Position numbers and translations under genes: made by a program. Shown piece by piece: positions 1-7,126 of a stretch of 11,429 nucleotides of DNA. The stretch is from positions 1-11,429 of the forward strand of contig JAHJDU010000334.1 of the NCBI GenBank assembly GCA_018812385.1, read 5' to 3'. Origin of the DNA: Pseudomonadota bacterium (lineage in GTDB: Bacteria > Desulfobacterota > Desulfobacteria > Desulfobacterales > Desulfobacteraceae). The stretch's first letter is position 1; each line of letters starts with the position of its first letter. Under the pieces are notes generated by a model, which was given only the letters and a program-made list of their open reading frames with translations, was not told the origin of the DNA and searched no databases.

Positions 1-147
1 ATCTTTGCCTGTTTGCAAAGTATTATTGATTTCATCAATGGCTGTTGATATGGCAATAAGAGCTTCACCCAGTGTTCTTGATGAAATTTCAGATTTTGTA
101 GAGCCAAAATGCATTACAAATAATTCACTGAAATCTTTTTGTTTCAT
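1..147 (-). CDS. Hypothetical protein, N-terminal 49 codons only (runs off left edge)
   Basis: On the minus strand an ATG at 147-145 opens a frame that stays open to base 1 (49 codons). It is preceded four bases upstream by a Shine-Dalgarno-like GAGGG (complement of 152-156). The protein starts MKQKDFSELFVMHFGSTKSE and continues with an Ala/Ile-rich, probably helical stretch (LGEALIAISTAIDEIN). It has no signal peptide or membrane segment, and I do not recognise the family. A competing plus-strand frame over the same bases (5-358) lacks a ribosome binding site and looks low-complexity, so the minus-strand reading is preferred. The gene is divergent from the CoA-transferase/GNAT gene at 388, so the 240-base spacer should hold both promoters. 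The coding call is moderately sure; the function is unknown. Confidence 0.55.
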   Translation of the reverse strand, partial: MKQKDFSELFVMHFGSTKSEISSRTLGEALIAISTAIDEINNTLQTGKD

Positions 148-241
148 TTTACCCTCAATTTTCTATACACATATCAGTGTTAATAAGTGGAAATTATGGA
201 AAATTCTGCCCCCCTATAAAATTTTACTTATTTTTTCCATT

Positions 242-247
242 TATAAT
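242..247 (+). promoter_or_regulatory. Possible -10 element in the divergent spacer
   Basis: A perfect TATAAT lies in an AT-rich part of the 148-387 spacer, about 140 bases ahead of the CoA-transferase/GNAT start. No good -35 hexamer sits 16-18 bases upstream (the sequence there is A/T runs), so this rests on one hexamer. An imperfect 19-base dyad at 333-351 (GAC.TCA......TGA.GTC) lies between this site and the gene and could be an operator. Otherwise the spacer shows no gene-like content. Confidence 0.22.
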
Positions 248-387
248 GCTATTATCATATCAGGCATGGAAAACAAACCAAAATTTAGTCCCAATCCAAA
301 GCTCAAGTTGATGGATCAGGGCCGGGAACGGAGACATCACGTCATGAAGTCCGCTTGAAGGTCTGAATTTGTGAAGACAGAGGATAT

Positions 388-2268
388 ATGATGCTTAAAA
401 AAACACCATCATGGAAAAAAAAGATCGTCTCTCCGGACGATGTATTAAAAAGAATTGAACCGGGAATGAACATCTTTATCGGCACGGGTGCAGCTGAACC
501 CCGAACCCTTGTGAACTGCCTCATGCATGCAGAGGGATACGGTCTGCAGGATCTGACCCTGATCCAGCTTGTCAGTTTCGGGGATGCCATCTCATACAAA
601 GCATTACAGTCCAAAAGGTACCGTCTTAAAACCTTTTTTTCCGGATGGGTATCTGCCGAAGCCATCTTGGCCGGCCAGGTCGATCTGGTCCCCTCAAGAT
701 TTTCAGCCATTCCCCTGCTTATGAAGGAGGGGCAAATCCCCATTGATGTTGCCTTTGTTCAGATAACACCTCCCAACAAGGCGGGTTACTGCAGCCTGGG
801 CGTGGGGGTTGATGTGGCCAGGAGAGCAATGGAACAGGCTGATCTTGTGGTGGGGGAAATCAACCAGGAAATCCCTTTCACTTTTGGAGATACCTTTGTT
901 CCCTTTGATGCCTTTGACATGGTTATTGAATCCATTGATCCGCCATTTTATTTTCCCAGATTTCCCGTGGAGCCTGTATTTGACAGGCTGGCAGCCAATG
1001 TTGCCTCTGTCATTGAGAATGGCAGCTGTCTTGCCTTTACCTTTGGCCCGATTTTCGAGGCCTTGCCCAGACATCTTGCCAATAAAAAAGATCTGGGTAT
1101 TCATACTCCTTTTTTTACGGATGCATTAATGGAACTTGTTAAAAGCGGTGCCGTCAGCAATCGGAAAAAAGGCATTTTCAGGGGAAAGTCTTTAACTGCT
1201 TATGCCCTGGGCAGTAAAGAATTAATGCAATTTCTTGACAAAAATCCCATTGTTGAATTTCAAAGCATTGACAAAGTCTTCCATCCCCTGGAAATCGGAA
1301 AAAATCATCGGTTTGTCTTTATTCTCCCGGTAAGACGGGTTGATCTTTCAGGCAGGGTGGCCCTTCATAACAGCAAAGGGAATGTCACAGCAGGCCCGGG
1401 ACAGATGGCAGACTTTTTTAATGGAGCTGAAATCTCCCAGGGCGGCTACACCATTGTTGCCCTTCCCAGCCGAAACCGCCAGGGAAGTCCCAATATCCGT
1501 CTTTCAGCGGAAGACTCTCCTGATTTATTAAGCCTTCCCGAGTCCATTGATCTTGTAGCAACAGAACAGGGGATCGCCCATTTAAGGGGAAAAACAATCC
1601 GGGAAAGGGCCCAGGCCCTTATTGAAATTGCACATCCCGAAGACAGGGCCGAACTTGTTGAAGGAGCCAAAAAAGCCAATCTCCTGTATAAAGACCAGAT
1701 CTTTCTGGCAGACAGCGCTCATTTTTATCCTGCTGATATTGAAACCCGGCACACCTTCAAAGATAAGCTTGCCGTACGTTTCAGGGCGATCAAACCCTCG
1801 GATGAAGACCAGATGAGACGGTTATTTTACAGGTTTTCCGATAAGGCCATCTACTATAGGTATTTCAGCCCCATAAAAACCATGCCCCATGAAAAAATCC
1901 AGGAATACATAAATGTTGACTATAGGAATGCACTTTCCATTGTTGCCCTTATTGGAGACCCGGGACAACAGACCATTATTGCCGAAGCCAGATTTGTAAA
2001 GCATCAGAACAAGCCCTTTGTGGATGTCGCCTTTGTTGTTGATGAAGCCTATCAGGGATATGGGATTGCAAGCTATCTGTATCAAATGCTGGCAAAGCTT
2101 GCCAAAGAAAAAGGGGCACAAGGCATTACCGCTGATGTTCTGGCATCCAACCGGGCCATGCTTAAAGTCTTTGAAAAAGGAAAATTCCCTGTTCAGGCCA
2201 GGCTGGAACAAGGCATTTATGAATTAACCATTGATTTATCAGGTGATTTATCAGTTCAAAAAAACTGA
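388..2268 (+). CDS. Acetyl-CoA hydrolase/transferase fused to a GNAT acetyltransferase
   Basis: This is a 626-residue fusion. Residues 1 to about 455 match the acetyl-CoA hydrolase/4-hydroxybutyrate CoA-transferase family. Marks are the N-terminal IFIGTGAAEPRTLV, the loop VTAGPGQMADFFNGAEISQGG (about 334-354) and the C-terminal LVATEQGIAHLRGKTIRERA (389-408). Residues about 460-620 are a GNAT domain with the acetyl-CoA pyrophosphate loop QGYGIAS at 556-562, resembling the GNAT part of Pat-type protein lysine acetyltransferases. The family moves CoA between carboxylates or hydrolyses acyl-CoA; the GNAT part would acetylate a protein or small molecule. The usual HSEM/HTEM segment with the catalytic Glu (about residue 238 in 4-hydroxybutyrate CoA-transferase) reads HTPFF here (239-243, Pro241), so transferase activity is doubtful. 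Two adjacent ATGs occur (388 and 391); AGAGG at 379-383 is better spaced for the second. The protein is cytosolic. It is a single transcription unit, convergent with the universal stress gene. No terminator was seen after the stop. Confidence 0.9.
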   Translation: MMLKKTPSWKKKIVSPDDVLKRIEPGMNIFIGTGAAEPRTLVNCLMHAEGYGLQDLTLIQLVSFGDAISYKALQSKRYRLKTFFSGWVSAEAILAGQVDLVPSRFSAIPLLMKEGQIPIDVAFVQITPPNKAGYCSLGVGVDVARRAMEQADLVVGEINQEIPFTFGDTFVPFDAFDMVIESIDPPFYFPRFPVEPVFDRLAANVASVIENGSCLAFTFGPIFEALPRHLANKKDLGIHTPFFTDALMELVKSGAVSNRKKGIFRGKSLTAYALGSKELMQFLDKNPIVEFQSIDKVFHPLEIGKNHRFVFILPVRRVDLSGRVALHNSKGNVTAGPGQMADFFNGAEISQGGYTIVALPSRNRQGSPNIRLSAEDSPDLLSLPESIDLVATEQGIAHLRGKTIRERAQALIEIAHPEDRAELVEGAKKANLLYKDQIFLADSAHFYPADIETRHTFKDKLAVRFRAIKPSDEDQMRRLFYRFSDKAIYYRYFSPIKTMPHEKIQEYINVDYRNALSIVALIGDPGQQTIIAEARFVKHQNKPFVDVAFVVDEAYQGYGIASYLYQMLAKLAKEKGAQGITADVLASNRAMLKVFEKGKFPVQARLEQGIYELTIDLSGDLSVQKN

Positions 2269-2314
2269 AAAAACAAAAATATAAACGGCCGCCAGGAGAA
2301 TCATAAGCATTTGC

Positions 2315-2737
2315 CTATTTTGTAATAAAAACAGGGCAGTCTGATTTATTAAGTACCTGGTGGGCAACACTGCCGAGAAGCAATCCTGTAAAATCAGTAA
2401 CCCCTCTTGATCCCATTACAATCAAGTCTATTTTCTCAATTTTTACCACCTCTGGTATTTTGTTTCCTGGAGCCCCTTCAAGAATACGGACATCAAACTC
2501 CACTTCAGCCTTTTCAAGCATTTTTATAAATGGCTCAACAAGTTCGTCAGATCCTCTGCTAATTTCATTAATTGCCTGCTGAAAATAGGGTTCTGACAGA
2601 ACAATGGGGAATCTTGCATGGCAATGCATCAGGATAATTTTGGCATCTAAAAGCTTTGCAAGTTCAATGGCATTCTGGGTTGAGCGGATTGAATGATCTG
2701 AACCATCAACTGGGTTCAGTATTTTTTTAATATTCAT
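2315..2737 (-). CDS. Universal stress protein (UspA family), single domain
   Basis: This 140-residue protein has the normal length of a one-domain universal stress protein. It begins MNIKKILNPVDGSDHS, the first strand and Asp-containing loop of the fold. The ATP-binding signature G-2x-G-9x-G-(S/T) is intact: GSRG at 109-112 and GS at 122-123, followed by AHQVLNKSDCPVFITK, the family's C-terminal strand. The ATP-binding type usually forms cytosolic dimers and is induced under stress or energy limitation; its client is not deducible here. The start is supported by a perfect AGGAGG (complement of 2743-2748) five bases upstream. A perfect 8-base-pair hairpin lies just 5' of that site. The gene is convergent with the CoA-transferase/GNAT gene (46-base gap) and divergent from the methionine operon. 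Confidence 0.94.
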   Translation of the reverse strand: MNIKKILNPVDGSDHSIRSTQNAIELAKLLDAKIILMHCHARFPIVLSEPYFQQAINEISRGSDELVEPFIKMLEKAEVEFDVRILEGAPGNKIPEVVKIEKIDLIVMGSRGVTDFTGLLLGSVAHQVLNKSDCPVFITK

Positions 2738-2750
2738 TACATCCTCCTTT

Positions 2751-2771
2751 TCAGCCTGTTTTTCAGGCTGA
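2751..2771 (-). promoter_or_regulatory. Perfect 8-bp inverted repeat in the usp leader
   Basis: TCAGCCTG (2751-2758) and CAGGCTGA (2764-2771) are perfect complements around a five-base loop (TTTTT on the plus strand, AAAAA in the usp transcript). The arm ends two bases before the AGGAGG ribosome binding site of usp. There is no U-tract after it on either strand, so it is not an intrinsic terminator. It may be a stabilising 5' hairpin, a translational control element or a DNA operator. The repeat itself is certain; the role is inferred. Confidence 0.5.
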
Positions 2772-2796
2772 CGTCTTATCCTGCAATTTATAAAAG

Positions 2797-2820
2797 CCTC
2801 CCCACAATATGTTATGGAGG
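2797..2820 (+). promoter_or_regulatory. Possible hairpin covering a Shine-Dalgarno site
   Basis: CCTCC (2797-2801) can pair with GGAGG (2816-2820), leaving a 14-base AT-rich loop. The GGAGG is the ribosome binding site of the small frame at 2828, so the hairpin would mask it. The stem is only five base pairs, so this is a weak call that matters only if the small frame is real. Confidence 0.2.
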
Positions 2821-2827
2821 TAGTATC

Positions 2828-2893
2828 ATGAAATCTGTGAGAAAAGACAAGATCAGTAATAAGCGTAGATTCTATAATCTGAATATAGGATGA
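2828..2893 (+). CDS. Possible 21-residue small ORF or leader peptide
   Basis: ATG at 2828-2830 is preceded by GGAGG (2816-2820) at a seven-base gap, an excellent translation start, and the frame closes with TGA at 2891-2893. The product starts MKSVRKDKISNKRRF and is strongly basic (seven Lys/Arg in the first fourteen residues). I do not recognise it. It lies between usp and the metY promoter, and the metY promoter at 2952 is downstream of it, so it is not a simple attenuator for that promoter. It could also be the stub of a decayed gene. A frame this short can arise by chance; the ribosome site is the only real support. Confidence 0.28.
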   Translation: MKSVRKDKISNKRRFYNLNIG

Positions 2894-2951
2894 GTATACT
2901 ATCTTTCCAACAGAATGTCACTTAATTTATTATAAAAAAACAAAGTAAATA

Positions 2952-2980
2952 TTGACAAAAACCTACCACAATGTGATATT
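2952..2980 (+). promoter_or_regulatory. Sigma70-type promoter of the metYXW-nadA operon
   Basis: A perfect TTGACA (2952-2957) is followed, after exactly 17 bases, by GATATT (2975-2980), which matches four of six -10 positions. An A/T-rich tract with an A run (about 2921-2950) lies upstream and could act as an UP element. Transcription would start near 2987, giving a leader of about 36 bases, too short for a SAM riboswitch. Any control by methionine or SAM would therefore have to be by a DNA-binding repressor or a site I do not recognise. Confidence 0.6.
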
Positions 2981-3022
2981 TGATGTTTCTTAAGAATAAC
3001 GGATGAATTAAGGGGAACGATC

Positions 3023-4276
3023 ATGAGCAAAAAACAAAATTATCATTTTGAAACCAGGGCAATTCATGAAGGGTTAAAAGACACATCCTGGGAAGGCTCC
3101 ACCCTCCCGCCCATTTTCCAGAGCGCAGCCCACTTTCATGAGAGTGCGGACAGCCTGAGCAAAACATTTGCCGGTAAAACCAAAGACCATATTTATATGC
3201 GGCTGAGCAATCCGACAAACAGATTCCTTGAACAAAAGCTGGCCTCCCTGGAATCAGGAGCAGCCGCGGTTGTGACCGGCTCTGGTATGGCCGCCATTAA
3301 CAATGCCTGCATGACACTGCTCCGTGCCGGGGATGAGTTTGTTGCCAGCAAAGCATTGTTCATGTCGTCATATTCGCTTTTTACAACTATTTTTAAAAAA
3401 TATGGCATAAGCGTAAAGCTTGTGGACCCTTTAAACATAGATGATATTGAGCAGGCCATCAACGAAAAGACACGATTTGTTTATGTGGAAACCATCACCA
3501 ACCCGGGAATGGAAATTGCCGACATCAAAAGCATTGCGCAGATTTCTCACGCAAACGGCATCCCGCTTATGATTGATAATACTCTGGCTTCCCCCTGGCT
3601 TTGCAGGCCAATTGAACTTGGGGCAGATATAGTATTGCATTCAACGACCAAGTATCTGTCCGGGCATGGCGGTGCCCTGGGAGGTGTGGTTGTGGATGCT
3701 GGAAACTTTGACTGGTCCAGTGAAAAGTTTTCTGATTTTGCTCCTTTTGTTGTGCAAAAAGGAAATCTTGCTTTTCTGCACAGACTGTTCAAAGAGCATC
3801 ATATTAATTTTGGAACTACCCCTGCGCCCCTTCATTCCTATCTTACCGCAATAGGACTAAACACTTTAGGCCTTCGCATGGAGCGCCATATGGAAAATGC
3901 CATAAAGGTTGCCCATTTTCTAAAGGAACAGCCAAAAGTTGAATGGGTCAATTTTCCAGGATTTGAGGATCATAAGTGCCATGAGATTGCAAAAAAACAG
4001 TTTAATAATAAAGGCTTTGGTGCCATGCTGACTTTTGGTCTAAAGGACCAGGACGCATGCTTCAGACTCATTGATAATCTTGAAATGATTTTAAACATAG
4101 CCAATCTCGGGGACTGTAAAACCTTGATTATTCACCCCTACTCATCCCAGTACATATCCTTTCCCGAAGACCTTAAAAATCAACTTGCCGACCCCCAATT
4201 GCTGAGATTTTCCCTTGGAGTCGAGCATGTTGAAGATATTTGCAATGATCTGGCACAAGCCTTGGAAGCTGTTTAG
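3023..4276 (+). CDS. metY: O-acylhomoserine sulfhydrylase (homocysteine synthase), PLP enzyme
   Basis: This 417-residue member of the Cys/Met-metabolism PLP family has the length of O-acetylhomoserine sulfhydrylases (about 420-430) rather than the shorter cystathionine synthases (about 380-400). It would replace the acyl group of O-acetylhomoserine with sulfide to give homocysteine. Seen in the sequence are YMR at 58-60 (phosphate-binding Tyr and Arg), the SGSGMAA-type loop near 86, Asp185 in IDNTLASPW (pairs with the PLP ring nitrogen), and the PLP-lysine block STTKYLSGHGG with Lys210. GDCKTLIIHPYSSQ near the C-terminus is typical of the sulfhydrylase branch. AGGGGA (3011-3016) six bases upstream supports the start. 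It is the first gene of the operon, 15 bases ahead of metX. Cystathionine gamma-synthase activity is the main alternative. Confidence 0.93.
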   Translation: MSKKQNYHFETRAIHEGLKDTSWEGSTLPPIFQSAAHFHESADSLSKTFAGKTKDHIYMRLSNPTNRFLEQKLASLESGAAAVVTGSGMAAINNACMTLLRAGDEFVASKALFMSSYSLFTTIFKKYGISVKLVDPLNIDDIEQAINEKTRFVYVETITNPGMEIADIKSIAQISHANGIPLMIDNTLASPWLCRPIELGADIVLHSTTKYLSGHGGALGGVVVDAGNFDWSSEKFSDFAPFVVQKGNLAFLHRLFKEHHINFGTTPAPLHSYLTAIGLNTLGLRMERHMENAIKVAHFLKEQPKVEWVNFPGFEDHKCHEIAKKQFNNKGFGAMLTFGLKDQDACFRLIDNLEMILNIANLGDCKTLIIHPYSSQYISFPEDLKNQLADPQLLRFSLGVEHVEDICNDLAQALEAV

Positions 4277-4291
4277 GAAAAGGTTTAACGG

Positions 4292-5458
4292 ATGAGCGAA
4301 TATATTGACCAGAACCAGACCGGAGTTAGCGTTGGCATTGTTGAAAAGCAATTTTTTACCTTTGCTGAACCTCCTGACAGGCTGAAACTTGAAAGCCTTG
4401 CCAGCATCGGCCCTGTGACCATTGCCTATGAAACCTGCGGAACCTTAAACCTGGAAAAAAGCAATGTTATCCTTGTACTCCATGCACTTTCAGGAGATTC
4501 CCACATGGCTGGCTATTATGACCCCAAAGATACCAAACCAGGCTGGTGGGATATCATGGTGGGTCCTGGAAAAGGGATAGACACGGACAAATATTTTGTG
4601 ATCTGCTCCAATATTATCGGTTCCTGTGCCGGATCAACAGGCCCTTCATCCATAGACCCTGAAACAAACAAAGAATATGGAACCAACTTTCCGCATATAA
4701 CTATTGGCGATATGGTTGAAGCCCAAAAGGCCTTGATCGATCACCTGGGAATCAAATCTATTTTATCGCTGATCGGCGGATCAATCGGCGGCATGCAGGT
4801 GCTTGAATGGTGCGTCAGGTATCCTAATATGGTTAAATCAGCCATTCCCCTTGCAACAACTACCCGGCACTCTGCTTTGTCTATTGCATTTAATGAAGTT
4901 GCACGGCAGGCCATCATGGCTGATCCCAATTGGAATGAGGGACATTATTATTCGGGTAAAAAACCGGACATGGGTCTTGCCATTGCTAGGATGATAGGGC
5001 ATATCACCTATCTTTCCGATGAGTCCATGCGTCTGAAATTCGGCCGAAAGCTTCAAAACAGAGCTGCCTTAAGTTTTGAATTCGGTGCTGAATTCCAGGT
5101 GGAAACCTATCTTCAGCACCAGGGCAACAAGTTTATTGAACGCTTTGATGCCAATTCCTTTTTATATATCACCAAGGCTGCAGATTATTTTGACCTGGCA
5201 GAACAATATGGCTCAGGTTCTCTTGTAAAGGCCTTTTCAAAATGCAAATCAAAATTTCTCGTCGTCTCTTATACCTCTGACTGGCTTTATCCTACATATC
5301 AATCAAAAGAGATGGTCAAAGCCATGAAAAAAAACGATCTGGATGTCAGCTTTTGTGAAATCGATGCCCAGTGGGGGCATGATGCTTTTTTACTCCCCAG
5401 TGACAGACTTGACCATCTGATCACAGGATTTTTAAGGAGCGCATCCAATGAAACCTGA
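4292..5458 (+). CDS. metX: Homoserine O-acyltransferase (MetX, alpha/beta hydrolase fold)
   Basis: This 388-residue protein has the normal length for homoserine O-acetyltransferase. It transfers an acyl group, normally from acetyl-CoA, to homoserine, the committed step of methionine synthesis. The catalytic triad can be placed: nucleophile Ser164 in GGSIGGMQVLEW, Asp330 in TSDWLYP and His363 in WGHDAFLL. The oxyanion-side block LVLHALSGDSH (61-71) and the segment NIIGSCAGSTGPSS (107-120) are family hallmarks. Some MetX-family enzymes use succinyl-CoA, and the motifs read here do not settle that. Its ribosome binding site (GGAAAAGG) begins within the metY stop codon region, and its 3' end overlaps metW by 11 bases, so translation is probably coupled. 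It supplies the substrate of MetY encoded just upstream. Confidence 0.95.
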   Translation: MSEYIDQNQTGVSVGIVEKQFFTFAEPPDRLKLESLASIGPVTIAYETCGTLNLEKSNVILVLHALSGDSHMAGYYDPKDTKPGWWDIMVGPGKGIDTDKYFVICSNIIGSCAGSTGPSSIDPETNKEYGTNFPHITIGDMVEAQKALIDHLGIKSILSLIGGSIGGMQVLEWCVRYPNMVKSAIPLATTTRHSALSIAFNEVARQAIMADPNWNEGHYYSGKKPDMGLAIARMIGHITYLSDESMRLKFGRKLQNRAALSFEFGAEFQVETYLQHQGNKFIERFDANSFLYITKAADYFDLAEQYGSGSLVKAFSKCKSKFLVVSYTSDWLYPTYQSKEMVKAMKKNDLDVSFCEIDAQWGHDAFLLPSDRLDHLITGFLRSASNET

Positions 5459-6062
5459 TAACTTAAGATATGACTTAGAAATCATTGCCTCATGGATCGA
5501 ACCCGGATCAAAAGTATTGGGTTTAGGTTGTGGTGAAGGAGACCTTCTTTTTTGGCTTAAAAAAGAAAAAAATGTCAAGGAAAGGGGCATAGAAATACAA
5601 GAATCAAAGGTTGTAAAATGTATTGAAAAGGGGATCTCGGTTTTACAGGGTGACATTAATGAAGAAATGGAAGATTACCCGGACAATGCCTTTGACTATG
5701 CCATTTGTTCCCAGACCCTCCAGCAGGTCTATGAACCTTCAAACCTGATCCATTCCATGATGCGGGTGGCAAAAATGGGTGTGGTCAGCTTCCCGAATTT
5801 CGGGCATATCAAGGTCCGCATGCAATTGGCATTTACAGGGCGTGCCCCTGTGACCAGGGAGCTTCCCTATTCATGGCACGACACCCCCAATATCAGGGTT
5901 CTAAGTCTTAAGGATTTTCAAAAATTCTCTGATCAAGTCGGCTTTAAAATTCTGAAAAAAGCTGCTATTAATACAAACAACACCCAACGCCATGGCAAAA
6001 TGGTAAGTTTTTTACCAAACCTGTTTGCCACCTATGGCATCTTTTTAATCGGTAAGGAATAA
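5448..6062 (+). CDS. metW: Methionine biosynthesis protein MetW (methyltransferase fold)
   Basis: This 204-residue protein has the usual MetW length. It shows the class I methyltransferase core VLGLGCGEGDLLFWL (23-37), an acidic residue after strand 2 (GIEIQES), and the MetW-specific YAICSQTLQQVYEP and GVVSFPNFGHIKVRMQL blocks, ending with a conserved tail (GKMVSFLPNLFATYG). MetW genes commonly pair with metX and have been reported to support MetX acyltransferase activity; a true methyl acceptor is not established. Motif I normally has Asp at the third position (VLDLGCG); here it is Gly25, a small deviation that may weaken SAM binding. The start overlaps the end of metX by 11 bases, with AAGGAG just upstream inside metX, which fixes the start codon. 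Confidence 0.93.
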   Translation: MKPDNLRYDLEIIASWIEPGSKVLGLGCGEGDLLFWLKKEKNVKERGIEIQESKVVKCIEKGISVLQGDINEEMEDYPDNAFDYAICSQTLQQVYEPSNLIHSMMRVAKMGVVSFPNFGHIKVRMQLAFTGRAPVTRELPYSWHDTPNIRVLSLKDFQKFSDQVGFKILKKAAINTNNTQRHGKMVSFLPNLFATYGIFLIGKE

Positions 6063-6064
6063 AC

Positions 6065-7111
6065 ATGGAAAACACTATAGCTAACAAAGACATGATTGAT
6101 AAAATCATTAAAATTAAACAGGAACTTGGAAACCAACTTGTCATCTTAACCCATCATTATCAAAGAAAAGAGATCTTTGATTTAGGAGACCACAGGGGAG
6201 ACTCTTTTGGCCTTTCCCAGCGGGCTGCCCAGAATGAGAATGCAAAATATATCGTTTTTTGCGGAGTTCATTTTATGGCAGAAAGTGCAGCCATTCTTGC
6301 CAGAGAGCACCAGACTGTGCAAATCCCTGATATGAATGCAGGCTGCTGGATGGCAGATATGGCAGATTCATATCTGGTTGAAAAGGCCTGGAAGGATGTC
6401 ACTGCCATTGTTGGAGAAAACATTGTAACCCCCCTGGTTTACATGAACTCTGACGCTTTTATTAAAGCCCATTGTGGAAAAAACAATGGAGCTGTCTGTA
6501 CCTCATCCAACGCTTCCAGAGCTTTTGAATGGGCATTTAAACAAAGAGAAAAAATCTTTTTCTTCCCGGATGAGCATCTTGGCAGAAATACAGGCAACCA
6601 TCTTAACATCCCGGCAAATGAAATGATTGTATGGGACCCTGAAAAACCATTGGGTGGAAATAGCGAACAAGATATTAAAAAGGCAAAAGTCGTTTTATGG
6701 AAAGGGTATTGCCTGGTTCATACAAGGTTTACAACTGATGACATAAAAGTCATGAGAGAAAGCTTTACCAACGCTAAAATTGTTGTACACCCGGAATGCA
6801 CCCAGGAAGTTGTCAAGGCTTCGGATGCAGTGGGTTCCACTAGTTTTATTGTCAACTATGTGGCCCAGGCTCAGCCAGGCTCCACAATTATCATTGGCAC
6901 GGAAATCAACCTTATCAAACGGCTTGCCATGGAATATCCAGACAAAAAAATAGTCCCTTTAAAGGATTCTTTATGTCCCAATATGTATAAAATCAATTTA
7001 AAAAATCTTTTAACCTGCCTTGAAAACATTGGGAAAACAAACATTGTCAAGGTTGATGAAACCATCAAAAAAGATGCCTTTATTGCTCTTGAAAACATGT
7101 TGAGTTTGTAA
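6065..7111 (+). CDS. nadA: Quinolinate synthase NadA ([4Fe-4S] enzyme)
   Basis: This 348-residue quinolinate synthase condenses iminoaspartate with dihydroxyacetone phosphate to give quinolinate in de novo NAD synthesis. The three iron-sulfur cysteines are visible in their usual settings: Cys94 in DMNAGCWMAD, Cys216 in LWKGYCLVH and Cys304 in DSLCPNMYKI. Active-site blocks include LTHHYQRKEI (29-38), GDSFGLSQ (45-52), YMN (126-128) and HPEC (242-245). The cluster is oxygen-labile, in keeping with an anaerobe. It starts two bases after metW, with AAGGAA overlapping the metW stop region, so it is clearly part of the methionine operon. No nadB or nadC is in the window, which makes this context unusual; nadA normally sits beside those genes. 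Confidence 0.95.
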   Translation: MENTIANKDMIDKIIKIKQELGNQLVILTHHYQRKEIFDLGDHRGDSFGLSQRAAQNENAKYIVFCGVHFMAESAAILAREHQTVQIPDMNAGCWMADMADSYLVEKAWKDVTAIVGENIVTPLVYMNSDAFIKAHCGKNNGAVCTSSNASRAFEWAFKQREKIFFFPDEHLGRNTGNHLNIPANEMIVWDPEKPLGGNSEQDIKKAKVVLWKGYCLVHTRFTTDDIKVMRESFTNAKIVVHPECTQEVVKASDAVGSTSFIVNYVAQAQPGSTIIIGTEINLIKRLAMEYPDKKIVPLKDSLCPNMYKINLKNLLTCLENIGKTNIVKVDETIKKDAFIALENMLSL

Positions 7112-7126
7112 TAAAAAGGTTATCCA

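Noticed and set aside
192..212. Sigma54 -24/-12 promoter (TGGAAAATTCTGC)
   Set aside because: GG and GC are separated by eight bases, not the required ten.
5..358. Plus-strand 117-codon frame at the left edge
   Set aside because: It has no ribosome site, low-complexity hydrophobic content, and overlaps a minus-strand gene start that has a good Shine-Dalgarno.
2738..3022. SAM riboswitch ahead of metY
   Set aside because: No SAM-I, SAM-II or SAH core motif was seen, and the likely promoter at 2952-2980 leaves a leader of only about 36 bases.
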